Assembly (NCBI GenBank): GCA_031285105.1
Contig: JAITWV010000417.1
Span: 1-6,135, forward strand
From: Streptococcaceae bacterium
GTDB lineage: Bacteria > Bacillota > Bacilli > Lactobacillales > Streptococcaceae
Direction: 5' to 3'
Length of the DNA stretch: 6,135 nt
Below the pieces are notes generated by a model. That model was not told the DNA's origin, searched no databases, and saw only the letters and a list, made by a program, of their open reading frames with translations. The position numbers were made by a program, and so were the translations under genes. Below, in pieces: positions 1 to 5,901 of the stretch (positions within the stretch are counted from its first letter, which is position 1; each line of letters opens with the position of its first letter).

Positions 1-107
1 TTACTTCTCGTAAAATAGTTACAGGATTGATATCTAAAGGAATTATTCAAATTCACGGAACTGGTTCTAATGATCCCAAGAAATATTATTCTCTTTCGAA
101 GAAGTAA
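1..107 (+). CDS. C-terminal fragment of a protein ending in a winged-helix-like segment
   Basis: Only the last 34 codons and the TAA stop (105-107) are inside the window; full codons begin at base 3. The visible peptide starts TSRKIVTGLISKGIIQ and then runs IHGTGSNDPKKYYSL. This is the usual pattern of a recognition helix (SRKIVTGLISKGII) followed by a beta-hairpin wing (I-x-GTGS-x-x-x-KKYYSL). Such C-terminal winged helices are common in Fic-family proteins and in AlbA_2-type ATP-binding proteins of Firmicutes, but the fragment is too short to choose between them. A replication initiator or another DNA-binding regulator is also possible. The stop codon lies inside a degenerate copy of the 11-bp repeat that follows directly, so the array begins at the very end of this gene. 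The coding frame is well supported; the family is not. Confidence 0.6.
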   Translation, partial: TSRKIVTGLISKGIIQIHGTGSNDPKKYYSLSKK

Positions 108-108
108 C

Positions 109-241
109 TATCAAGTAACTTTCAAGTAGGTATCAAGTAACTATCAAGTAACTTTCAAGTAAGCAATGAAACACAATGATATCATTGCTTTGAACACTAT
201 CAAGTAGGTATCAAGTAACTATCAAGTACGTAACAAGTATC
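109..241 (+). repeat. Split array of nine 11-bp direct repeats (consensus TATCAAGTAAC)
   Basis: Five head-to-tail units occupy 109-163 and four more occupy 198-241, with a 34-bp spacer between. Units read TATCAAGTAAC (109, 131, 142, 209), TTTCAAGTAGG (120), TTTCAAGTAAG (153), TATCAAGTAGG (198), TATCAAGTACG (220) and TAACAAGTATC (231). The core CAAGTA is invariant. An extra degenerate unit, GAAGAAGTAAC at 98-108, spans the stop codon of the preceding gene. The 11-bp period is close to one helical turn, so all cores face the same side of the DNA, as in iterons or cooperative operator arrays. Because 11 is not a multiple of 3 and most units carry TAA or TAG plus TCA, the array closes all six reading frames and is non-coding. 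Its function is unknown. It is not a CRISPR, because there are no unique spacers between units. Confidence 0.9.
161..190. repeat. Palindromic spacer inside the 11-bp array
   Basis: The spacer separating the two blocks of 11-bp repeats contains a perfect 14-bp palindrome, CAATGAT/ATCATTG (174-187). It also has an alternative 8-bp inverted repeat, AAGCAATG (161-168) with CATTGCTT (183-190), that shares the right half. The two pairings are mutually exclusive in a single strand. The spacer length, 34 bp, is one base more than three repeat units, so it may be a decayed part of the array or a separate protein site. Confidence 0.6.
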
Positions 242-288
242 TCATGTCAGTGTTTTAAATTAGGCAGGTTCAGCTCGCATAATTATTT

Positions 289-393
289 AATCCCCACCAT
301 TCAACCAACAATTTCTAACAACAACCAAGAAATCAAAGTTGATAAAGTGGTAAAAATCCCCAACCTAACAACAAACACAAATTTCTAAACACA
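289..393. repeat. Imperfect direct repeat, about 40 bp, spaced 66 bp, in a G-poor tract
   Basis: A segment starting AATCCCCACC at 289 is echoed by AATCCCCAACC at 355. Both then run into CAACAA-type tracts and an AATTTCTAA block (309-317 and 380-388, allowing small indels). The stretch from about 289 to 412 is almost free of G on the plus strand, so the minus strand is G/T-rich. No ORF or RNA gene is recognisable between 242 and 472. The duplication is by-eye and gapped, so its exact limits are uncertain. Confidence 0.4.
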
Positions 394-472
394 CCGCTCA
401 CCAAACCAGGTTTGAAAAAAGCCCGCAAAGCTTCACAGTTTTCAAAACGTTAATATCGTTGGTATTACAAGC

Positions 473-514
473 AAAAAAGACACTTCGCAGTTTGCCTGCA
501 TCGTGTCTTTTTTT
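473..514. terminator. Bidirectional Rho-independent terminator
   Basis: The arms AAAAAAGACAC (473-483) and GTGTCTTTTTT (503-513) are perfectly complementary. The stem can continue through an inner GCAG/CTGC pairing around a small loop. A run of T follows the 3' arm on the plus strand and a run of A precedes the 5' arm, so either transcript ends in a U tract. On the minus strand it lies about 80 bases beyond the stop codon of the BASS transporter and is the likely end of that transcript. On the plus strand it would stop transcription arriving from the left. Confidence 0.8.
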
Positions 515-538
515 GTTGTACCTTTTTTGTACCTTGCT

Positions 539-562
539 AACCTTTTATTGAGTCGAAAGGTT
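539..562. repeat. Small inverted repeat downstream of the transporter gene
   Basis: AACCTTT (539-545) pairs perfectly with AAAGGTT (556-562) around a 10-base loop. No U tract follows on either strand, so it is not a convincing terminator by itself. It sits between the transporter stop codon and the strong hairpin at 473-514 and may act as a transcript-end stabiliser. Just to its left TTGTACCTT occurs twice, 11 bp apart (516 and 527). Confidence 0.4.
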
Positions 563-595
563 TAGTTAAAACAATTAATTATATTTACTTTTGAA

Positions 596-1600
596 TTACG
601 AAGTCTCCAGACGTTTTTGAATAGGTAGTTTATCATCTCCCATTTTCTTTTTCGTCTTTTCTTCAACTATCGGAAATTGTTTTTCCATTAATTTAGCAAA
701 AACGGAACAGACAATTTGTTGAAGCATCATACCGGTAATAATCGGAATGGCTGCTTGGGATGGAAAATGACTAATGGCAATTACTAAACCAGTACCCATA
801 TTTCGCATACCGCCTGAAAAGACAATGGTTTTCGCTTCTTTATTTTGAAGTTTGAACAATTTGGCAATCAACATCGTAATCGTGTAACCTGAAGCCGATA
901 AAAACGAAATTGACACCATAATCATTAACAGGTGTAGGCTAAATGGTGGAAATTGATCTCGGATTGTAGCACCGTTAACAATAATTGAGGCAATCATACC
1001 AATCCGTGTGTATGGAGATAAAATCGGACTCCATTTGTCACCGAATTTTCCTTTTGTCTTGTGATTGATGATAATTCCTAAAATAGATGGAATTACAATC
1101 ATTTGTAGTAAACTTCGCATCATGCCAAATGAATCCATTTCAACGCTTGTTCCTTGTAGAATTAAAAAGGAAAGCGGCATGATAATTGGAGATAAAATCG
1201 TATCAAATAAAATTGTGCTAAGTGATAAAGTGACATTGCCTTTATAGAGCATCGTCCAAATCATGCTGTTAATTGCGACTGGTAACACGGCAAATAATAA
1301 CAGTCCGGTTTGTATGTAGATGTCATTTGGAAAAAGTAAGCGTCCGAAAATTAATCCCCAAATTGGCATAATGAACCTTAGTACAAGCATAACAAGTATG
1401 AATGGCTTAGGTTCAGAAAAGGTCTTTTTGAATGATGATAAGTCCATTTTTAAACTTCCTATGAAAGTAATAATGGAAAATACCCATGGAACATAAGCTT
1501 GTAAGGGGGCGATGGGTTCTCCGATAAACATTCCTAGAAATAGGCATAATGGAATCATGAATGGGAAGAATTTGTCTATGAGTTTGAATAGAGTTTTCAA
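596..1600 (-). CDS. Bile acid:sodium symporter (BASS) family transporter
   Basis: This 334-residue integral membrane protein has the length and layout of the BASS family, which moves small organic acids across the cytoplasmic membrane, usually coupled to sodium. About nine or ten hydrophobic segments can be seen, roughly at residues 11-27, 36-53, 66-86, 96-113, 125-150, 161-178, 197-212, 221-247, 258-277 and 283-303. The family's two polar broken-helix regions are recognisable: LPVAINSMIWT with GNVTLSLSTI (106-130), and FSGGMRNMGTGLVIA (261-275), which matches the second, cation-site-containing repeat. The C-terminal tail (from about 312) is Lys-rich and probably cytoplasmic. The start is TTG at 1598-1600, supported by an AAGGAG site 5 nt upstream; the next Met is residue 15, inside the first hydrophobic segment. 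The substrate cannot be read from sequence; family members carry bile acids, pantothenate-pathway acids or other organic anions. The gene is divergent from the nuclease gene and appears monocistronic. Confidence 0.92.
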   Translation of the reverse strand: MKTLFKLIDKFFPFMIPLCLFLGMFIGEPIAPLQAYVPWVFSIITFIGSLKMDLSSFKKTFSEPKPFILVMLVLRFIMPIWGLIFGRLLFPNDIYIQTGLLLFAVLPVAINSMIWTMLYKGNVTLSLSTILFDTILSPIIMPLSFLILQGTSVEMDSFGMMRSLLQMIVIPSILGIIINHKTKGKFGDKWSPILSPYTRIGMIASIIVNGATIRDQFPPFSLHLLMIMVSISFLSASGYTITMLIAKLFKLQNKEAKTIVFSGGMRNMGTGLVIAISHFPSQAAIPIITGMMLQQIVCSVFAKLMEKQFPIVEEKTKKKMGDDKLPIQKRLETS

Positions 1601-1605
1601 GAGGT

Positions 1606-1634
1606 CTCCTTTTTAATCGTTTACTAATATTATA
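1606..1634 (-). promoter_or_regulatory. Transporter ribosome binding site and -10 element
   Basis: On the minus strand AAGGAG (1606-1611) lies 5 nt before the TTG start codon and decides that start. A perfect TATAAT hexamer lies at 1629-1634, implying a transcript start near 1622 and a very short leader. At 17-bp spacing the -35 position (1652-1657) reads TTTCTC, a poor match, which would fit a promoter that needs an activator. That last point is inference. Confidence 0.55.
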
Positions 1635-1700
1635 ACTCAAAAAGACTAATCGAGAAAATGGCGTCTATTTTATGTTATCACTACTAAACATTTACGATAG

Positions 1701-1793
1701 TTGTTCTAGTTCCATAGAAATGATACACTTAGAATACGTTATTTATTCTCGGTAAACAATTAACTAAAGAAACTACAATATCAAAAGAGGAGG
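1701..1793 (+). promoter_or_regulatory. Candidate promoter and ribosome binding site of the nuclease gene
   Basis: TTGTTC (1701-1706), a 17-bp spacer and TACACT (1724-1729) make a moderate sigma-A-type promoter, giving a leader of about 65 nt. AGAGGAGG (1786-1793) is a strong Shine-Dalgarno sequence 8 nt before the GTG at 1802 and settles that start. The promoter call is by eye; the ribosome binding site is firm. Confidence 0.5.
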
Positions 1794-1801
1794 AAAATAA
1801 A

Positions 1802-3862
1802 GTGGATGATTCTATTACGTTGAAAAGCAAACTTTCAATTGATAAACAACATAAACTATGGTTACATCAGTCAACTCAAGTACCTAACATAACTGGTGGG
1901 AAAAATAATCTGCTAACAAATATATTTTTGCTGTTAGAGCAAATTTCCTGCGGGGAAATTAAGAATTTAGATGTAGTTCCATCATTCCTTTCGGAAGTAT
2001 CCAAAAATTCATGGAAGGATTACTCATATTCTCTTGATATTATGGGGTTGGTTTCCAATGAAAGTGGAAGTTTACTTCTTACAAAGATCGGTGAGGATTT
2101 TCTCCTAAATAAAGACATATCTATTCTAGCAGAACAACTTGCAGGTAGAGTAAGGCTATTTTCTGAAATACTCGGATTGTTAGTTCAAACAGATTTAACT
2201 GTTGAAGAGATAAATAAAATTCTAAATAATTACTATCCGATTAATTGGAAATCTCTAGGGAACACTAGATCGAGAACAACTTGGTTAGAAGTATTAGGAT
2301 TAATAGAATGGTTAGATGAGAGAAAACTAACTGCAACAGACAAGGGGAAGAAGTTCTTTGGAACGTGCTCTGTTGTTACCCCAGAAGCAGTAAATAGTTT
2401 AAATGAATCTGTTATAAATGAAATTCCACAAGCTCCAATTGAAATAGCTAATTTAATTAAAGAATTATCAGATTTAAATAGAAGAGAGGATCCAAGAAAC
2501 ACATATAATATTTGGGCTCCAAGTCCAGCAAACTATCCAAACAAAGTTAAGAATATAAAATCAATAGTCGAAAATGCTAAAAAAACAATAGAAAAAGAAG
2601 ATTTATTTAGTTTCATCACAGAAAGATTTACTTTAAGAAGGAGTAGTGTTGAATCTATGCTTCCTTTCCTTAAGGCATCTGGTCTATTACATGAAGTCAG
2701 AAGAGGAATATTCTCCGCCACTCCTTTATCAATGGAGTGGATCAATTCGAATTCAGACATAAATTTTATTCGTATATTGCATTGTAAAATGCGCTTTGTT
2801 GGTGAAATTCTTCAAAATGCTAAAAAAATAATAAGTCGTAATGAATTATATAAAATAGGTGAAAAATACGGTCTAAACAAAGAAAAGGTTAGATGGAGGA
2901 TTTCATTCTTGATTGACGTTGGTCTTCTTGTAGAGGCTTCTTACTCAACATTACAGACGACAACAACTGGTGAATCACTCCTAAAGGATTTACCACTTTT
3001 TGAACCTACTACTACAATAATGAATCAAGAGATTAAAAAAACAACGCAAGACCCCGATAAAAAAGACAATGCTTATTCATATATAGATAGTATTTTGGAA
3101 AACTCAATTAATCCTAACGCACATGGATTAAACTCAGGTGCTGCATTTGAAAAAAGTATTGAGGAGATTTTTAGTTTTTTTGGTTTTAACTCAAGAAGAA
3201 TAAGTGGTTCTGGAGATACAGATGTACTTTTGCAATGGACTACTGATGATGGTATACTACATTCCGCTATATTAGATGCTAAGTCTTCATCATCTGGCAC
3301 TATTTCACATACTAATGTTAGCGATACAGCAATCGGCAATCATAAAGATAAACATAAAGCTGAGTTTGTTGCAATAATAGCACCTGACTTCTCAGGAGAT
3401 ACAATAAAAAGCACGGCTGAAAAAAGAGGTTGGGCTTTGTTAAGGGCAAGTGAATTAGTGGAAATAATGAAATCTACTGTGGATCTTGGCTTAAAACCAA
3501 AAGAACTCAGCTTAATGTTTAAAATTCCAAATGGTATGCGCGAATTGGCAGAAATAATTAGTAACAGACAAAGAGAATTAGATTTAATTGGACTTATAAT
3601 TGCTCGCTTATCAATTGAATCAAAATCTAATGAATTCTTTTCGGCAAGAGATATTTCTTTAGTCGAACGAAATTCTGAATTATCACCAACAACGAATGAG
3701 GTTTTGGATGTGTTAAAATTTCTTACAAATTTGGATTTAGATATTGTTAGAGAGGTTAATCGTGACAAAGATGAGAAGCATTCAACCTTTGAAATTGGAG
3801 AAGTTTCATCAGCAATAAGATATTTAAGAGCTGTTGCTTCATCATTAGAAGATAATATTTGA
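1802..3862 (+). CDS. FokI-like PD-(D/E)XK nuclease with tandem winged-helix modules
   Basis: This is a soluble protein of 686 residues. Residues about 35-190 and 250-400 look like two copies of one unit. ISILAEQLAGRVRLFSEIL (106-124) parallels INFIRILHCKMRFVGEIL (320-337), and each is followed by a second helix-turn-helix-like segment ending in T-x-x-G-(K/E)-(K/S) (around 177-185 and 386-394). Residues 446-573 form a PD-(D/E)XK core: helix AFEKSIEEIF (E450), GSGDTDVLL (D474), then ILDAKSSSSG (D492, K494). In FokI the metal-binding Asp residues are 17 apart with Asp-Thr-Lys at the second; here D474 and D492-Ala-K494 are 18 apart. The following FVAIIAPDFSGD and GWALLRASELVEIM also parallel FokI's FLFVSGHFKGN and GAVLSVEELLIGG. 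Unlike FokI, about 110 residues follow (578-686), probably another winged helix. Predicted role: DNA cleavage, probably restriction or anti-phage defence. No methyltransferase is present in the window. The start is GTG with a strong ribosome binding site. Base content is lower in GC than the oxidoreductase (16 of 60 at 2161-2220 against 26 of 60 at 4801-4860), suggesting transfer. The exact family is not recognised. Confidence 0.85.
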   Translation: MDDSITLKSKLSIDKQHKLWLHQSTQVPNITGGKNNLLTNIFLLLEQISCGEIKNLDVVPSFLSEVSKNSWKDYSYSLDIMGLVSNESGSLLLTKIGEDFLLNKDISILAEQLAGRVRLFSEILGLLVQTDLTVEEINKILNNYYPINWKSLGNTRSRTTWLEVLGLIEWLDERKLTATDKGKKFFGTCSVVTPEAVNSLNESVINEIPQAPIEIANLIKELSDLNRREDPRNTYNIWAPSPANYPNKVKNIKSIVENAKKTIEKEDLFSFITERFTLRRSSVESMLPFLKASGLLHEVRRGIFSATPLSMEWINSNSDINFIRILHCKMRFVGEILQNAKKIISRNELYKIGEKYGLNKEKVRWRISFLIDVGLLVEASYSTLQTTTTGESLLKDLPLFEPTTTIMNQEIKKTTQDPDKKDNAYSYIDSILENSINPNAHGLNSGAAFEKSIEEIFSFFGFNSRRISGSGDTDVLLQWTTDDGILHSAILDAKSSSSGTISHTNVSDTAIGNHKDKHKAEFVAIIAPDFSGDTIKSTAEKRGWALLRASELVEIMKSTVDLGLKPKELSLMFKIPNGMRELAEIISNRQRELDLIGLIIARLSIESKSNEFFSARDISLVERNSELSPTTNEVLDVLKFLTNLDLDIVREVNRDKDEKHSTFEIGEVSSAIRYLRAVASSLEDNI

Positions 3863-3897
3863 ACTGAGTTGCAGCATGGATGATGGGCGCAAGTAAT

Positions 3898-4036
3898 ACA
3901 CAAAAAGAATTATTAAAATCGTGTTGAAGATTTATGAAATCGCTAATGATATAGTGTCCCTAATTTGACTTCTTTTTATCGTCGATTTAAGGAAACACAT
4001 GGTTGTACACCACAGGAATATCGATTGAAGATTTAG
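3898..4036 (+). pseudogene. Decayed C-terminal remnant of an AraC-family regulator
   Basis: Three successive frames join into the second helix-turn-helix of an AraC/XylS regulator. TQKELLKSC is read from 3898, LKIYEIANDI from about 3925 (codons from 3927), and VPNLTSFYRRFKETHGCTPQ followed by EYRLKI and TAG from 3956 to 4036. The family signature (EIA-x-D-x-G then N-x-x-x-FYRRFK, and G-x-TP-x-x-YR) is unmistakable. Restoring one base near 3925 and one near 3954 restores the frame, so two single-base deletions are seen. The N-terminal domain and the first helix-turn-helix are absent; the remnant begins about 35 bases after the stop of the nuclease gene. It has no usable start and cannot make a functional protein. 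It most likely regulated the neighbouring transporter before the nuclease gene arrived; that is inference. Confidence 0.85.
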
Positions 4037-4101
4037 CTAAAAGATTTTTATTCACCATTATTCGGTTTTTAACCCCCTTTTTTCCTCAAAAAAAGTACCT
4101 A

Positions 4102-4165
4102 GGTAAATCATTTCAAATACTATCGTAAAAAAATGTTTTTACGATAGTATTTGAAGTCGTTTACC
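4102..4165. repeat. 64-bp near-perfect palindrome
   Basis: Arms of 30 bp (4102-4131 and 4136-4165) surround a 4-base centre (AATG). The inner 20 bp of each arm are perfectly complementary. Three mismatches fall in a 4-bp block further out, and the outermost GGTAAA/TTTACC pairs again, giving 27 of 30. No U tract follows on either strand, so it is not a classical terminator, although such a hairpin could protect an mRNA 3' end. No obvious target-site duplication flanks it. It could be a miniature element derivative, a protein site, or a hairpin between the convergent regulator remnant and oxidoreductase. The stretch 4037-4193 holds nothing else recognisable. Confidence 0.8.
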
Positions 4166-4193
4166 ATTGTAAAAAAAATTTTCACGTAAGGGA

Positions 4194-4236
4194 CAAAAAA
4201 AGAAGAACATTCTACTATAAATGAATGATCTTCTTT
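4194..4236 (-). terminator. Rho-independent terminator of the oxidoreductase gene
   Basis: On the minus strand AAAGAAGATCATTC (4236-4223) pairs with GAATGTTCTTCTTT (4212-4199) with one mismatch around a 10-base loop, and a run of T follows directly. It lies 6 bases past the stop codon of the oxidoreductase gene, so that gene is probably the last or only gene of its transcript. Confidence 0.88.
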
Positions 4237-4242
4237 CGTGTT

Positions 4243-5841
4243 TTATTCTCCTAAAGAAAATTCAGCGATCAAACTTTCCGCACATTTCAACCCATCAATT
4301 CCAGCTGAAACAATGCCACCTGCAAATCCTGCTCCTTCGCCTGATGGATATAAACCTTTTGTCGTTACTGACTGATGATTTTCCATGTCGCGCTCAATTC
4401 TGACAGGTGAAGAAGACCGCGATTCTACACCTGTCATTACTGCATCATTCATCGCAAATCCACGAAGTTTCTTGTCTAATGCAAGGATTGCTTCTTTCAA
4501 AGATTCGCTCACATAATCAGGAAGTAATTTATTTAAATTCGTCAATTTAACACCTAACGAATAAGATGGTTCAACACTTCCTAATTTCTTAGATGCTTGA
4601 CCTTTCAAGAAATCACCAACTAATTGTGCAGGTGCTTGATAACCGCCACCGCCCAATCCAAAGGCTTTTTGTTCTAATTGACGTTGAAATTCAATGCCAG
4701 CTAAAGGATGATCTGTACCAAAATCCTCTGGGAAAACTTGAACCAATAAACCGCTATTCGCATTTTTTTGATCACGCGCGTGTTCACTCATTCCGTTGGT
4801 CACCAAATGTCCTTTTTCAGAAGATGAGGCAACAACTAAACCACCTGGGCACATGCAAAAAGTATACACACCACGTCCATTACTTCCTTTATGAGTTAAG
4901 CGATATTCAGCAGCACCTAAGCGAGGATGTTTGGCAAATTGTTTAAATTGCGCTTGGTTAATCACTTCTTGAGGATGTTCAATGCGCACACCAACGGCAA
5001 ATGGTTTAGCAGTCATTTCCACACCTTTTTCATGTAATTGTGCAAATGTATCACGAGCAGAATGTCCAATGGCTAAAACGGCATGGTTGGTTGGGAAAAT
5101 TTCTCCTCGCTTGGTGATAACAGCCGTTAATTCTCCATCTTCAGTAGTAAAGTCACTTACTTGTGTATTGAAATGAACTTCTCCACCTAAAGCGATGATT
5201 TGCTCACGGATATTTTTTACAATACCACGAAGAAGATCAGTTCCCACATGGGGATGCGCTTTATATAAGATATCCTCTGGCGCTCCTGCTTTAACAAACT
5301 CTTCTAAAACTTTTCGTCCACGTAAATCACGCACACGAGAAGTTAGTTTCCCATCAGAAAAAGTACCAGCACCACCTTCACCAAACTGCACATTCGAATT
5401 TGGATTTAAAACTCCCTTAGTCCAAAATTCGTCAATTGCTTTCACCCGTTCATCAACTGCTTGTCCACGCTCTAAAACAATTGGTTTATAGCCATTTTGT
5501 GCCAATAATAACGCAGCAAACATACCCGCTGGACCAAAACCGATAACGACTGGGCGATGGTTCATTTTCTTTTTGCCATGTTCAGGATTTTGATAAGCTA
5601 AGATTGGTGTTGCAGAGACATTAGGAATATTTTTAGCTAAAATTTGTTGTTCATTTTTAACAGATAAGTCAACCGTATAAACAAAGTCAATTTTGCCTCT
5701 ATGTCTAGCATCAATGGACTCTTTGTAAATTCTGTATTCTAGTAGGTCTTTTTCTTCTAATTTCAATTTTTTCAATGCAAGTTCTTTTACTTTTTCAACT
5801 TCATCGTCAATTGAAATTCTTAATTGTGAGATTCTAAGCAT
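4243..5841 (-). CDS. NAD(P)/FAD-dependent oxidoreductase (FAD-dependent dehydrogenase family, COG2509-type)
   Basis: This 532-residue cytoplasmic flavoprotein is full length for its family. Residues 1-90 form a small N-terminal alpha/beta domain seen in this family. The Rossmann FAD site starts at VVIGFGPAGMFAALLLAQNG (98-117), with the adenosine-ribose acidic residue in VLERG (E124). The family hallmark GEGGAGTFSDGKLTSRV is at 154-170. AIGHSARDT (257-265) closes the NAD(P)-binding-like insert, and CMCPGG (329-334) and GLGGGGYQAP (395-404) follow. The second FAD-contacting segment, GLYPSGEGAGFAGGIVSAG-IDG, is at 496-517. All the expected glycines are present and nothing is truncated. The physiological substrate of the family is not established, so no gene symbol is given. 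ATG start at 5839-5841 with AAAGGA 5 nt upstream. The gene has its own promoter and terminator and converges on the nuclease/AraC-remnant side. Its GC content is higher than the nuclease gene's, consistent with a resident core gene. Confidence 0.95.
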   Translation of the reverse strand: MLRISQLRISIDDEVEKVKELALKKLKLEEKDLLEYRIYKESIDARHRGKIDFVYTVDLSVKNEQQILAKNIPNVSATPILAYQNPEHGKKKMNHRPVVIGFGPAGMFAALLLAQNGYKPIVLERGQAVDERVKAIDEFWTKGVLNPNSNVQFGEGGAGTFSDGKLTSRVRDLRGRKVLEEFVKAGAPEDILYKAHPHVGTDLLRGIVKNIREQIIALGGEVHFNTQVSDFTTEDGELTAVITKRGEIFPTNHAVLAIGHSARDTFAQLHEKGVEMTAKPFAVGVRIEHPQEVINQAQFKQFAKHPRLGAAEYRLTHKGSNGRGVYTFCMCPGGLVVASSSEKGHLVTNGMSEHARDQKNANSGLLVQVFPEDFGTDHPLAGIEFQRQLEQKAFGLGGGGYQAPAQLVGDFLKGQASKKLGSVEPSYSLGVKLTNLNKLLPDYVSESLKEAILALDKKLRGFAMNDAVMTGVESRSSSPVRIERDMENHQSVTTKGLYPSGEGAGFAGGIVSAGIDGLKCAESLIAEFSLGE

Positions 5842-5846
5842 ATTTT

Positions 5847-5900
5847 TCCTTTTCTTATATATATTTTAAAATTGTAAATGAATTTTATGGCTATGAACAA
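5847..5900 (-). promoter_or_regulatory. Promoter and ribosome binding site of the oxidoreductase gene
   Basis: On the minus strand TTGTTC (5895-5900) is followed, after 18 bp, by TACAAT (5871-5876), a good sigma-A-type -10. AAAGGA (5847-5852) then lies 5 nt before the ATG. The predicted leader is about 25 nt. The region is very AT-rich (14 G+C in 60 at 5861-5920), which favours promoter function but also produces chance matches. Confidence 0.5.
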
Positions 5901-5901
5901 C

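Noticed and set aside
109..241. CRISPR array
   Set aside because: Units are 11 bp and contiguous without unique spacers, and no cas gene is present.
109..241. Theta-plasmid origin iterons
   Set aside because: Iterons usually precede the rep gene, and only 34 residues of the adjoining gene are visible; the surrounding genes look chromosomal. Kept only as a possibility in the repeat entry.
404..550. Short minus-strand open frame (about 50 codons) crossing the terminator, resembling a possible integrase tail
   Set aside because: It reads through a perfect terminator stem, has no start or recognisable recombinase motif, and is more simply non-coding.
1413..1640. 75-codon minus-strand ORF overlapping the transporter start
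   Set aside because: Out of frame with the membrane protein, no motif, and it would place coding sequence over the -10 hexamer and ribosome binding site.
3340..3903. 187-codon minus-strand ORF opposite the end of the nuclease gene
   Set aside because: It lies antisense to the well-supported nuclease frame with its PD-(D/E)XK motifs, has no recognisable domain and no good ribosome binding site, and is a shadow of that gene.
4054..4076. GGTT-TTT-AACC hairpin before a T-rich run as terminator of the AraC remnant
   Set aside because: The stem is only 4 bp and the context is generally T-rich, so the support is too weak.
1691..4148. 11-bp match TTTACGATAGT at 1691 and 4138 as target-site or recombination repeats flanking the nuclease gene
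   Set aside because: A match of this length between AT-rich intergenic segments can arise by chance in a 6-kb window, and the copies do not sit at the inferred insertion junctions.
4593..4946. 117-codon plus-strand ORF within the oxidoreductase gene
   Set aside because: Antisense to a conserved full-length flavoprotein; the translation is His/Leu-rich and matches nothing.
5195..5491. 98-codon plus-strand ORF within the oxidoreductase gene
   Set aside because: Antisense to the segment that carries the GEGGAGTFSDGK motif; its composition is that of a reverse complement of a real gene.
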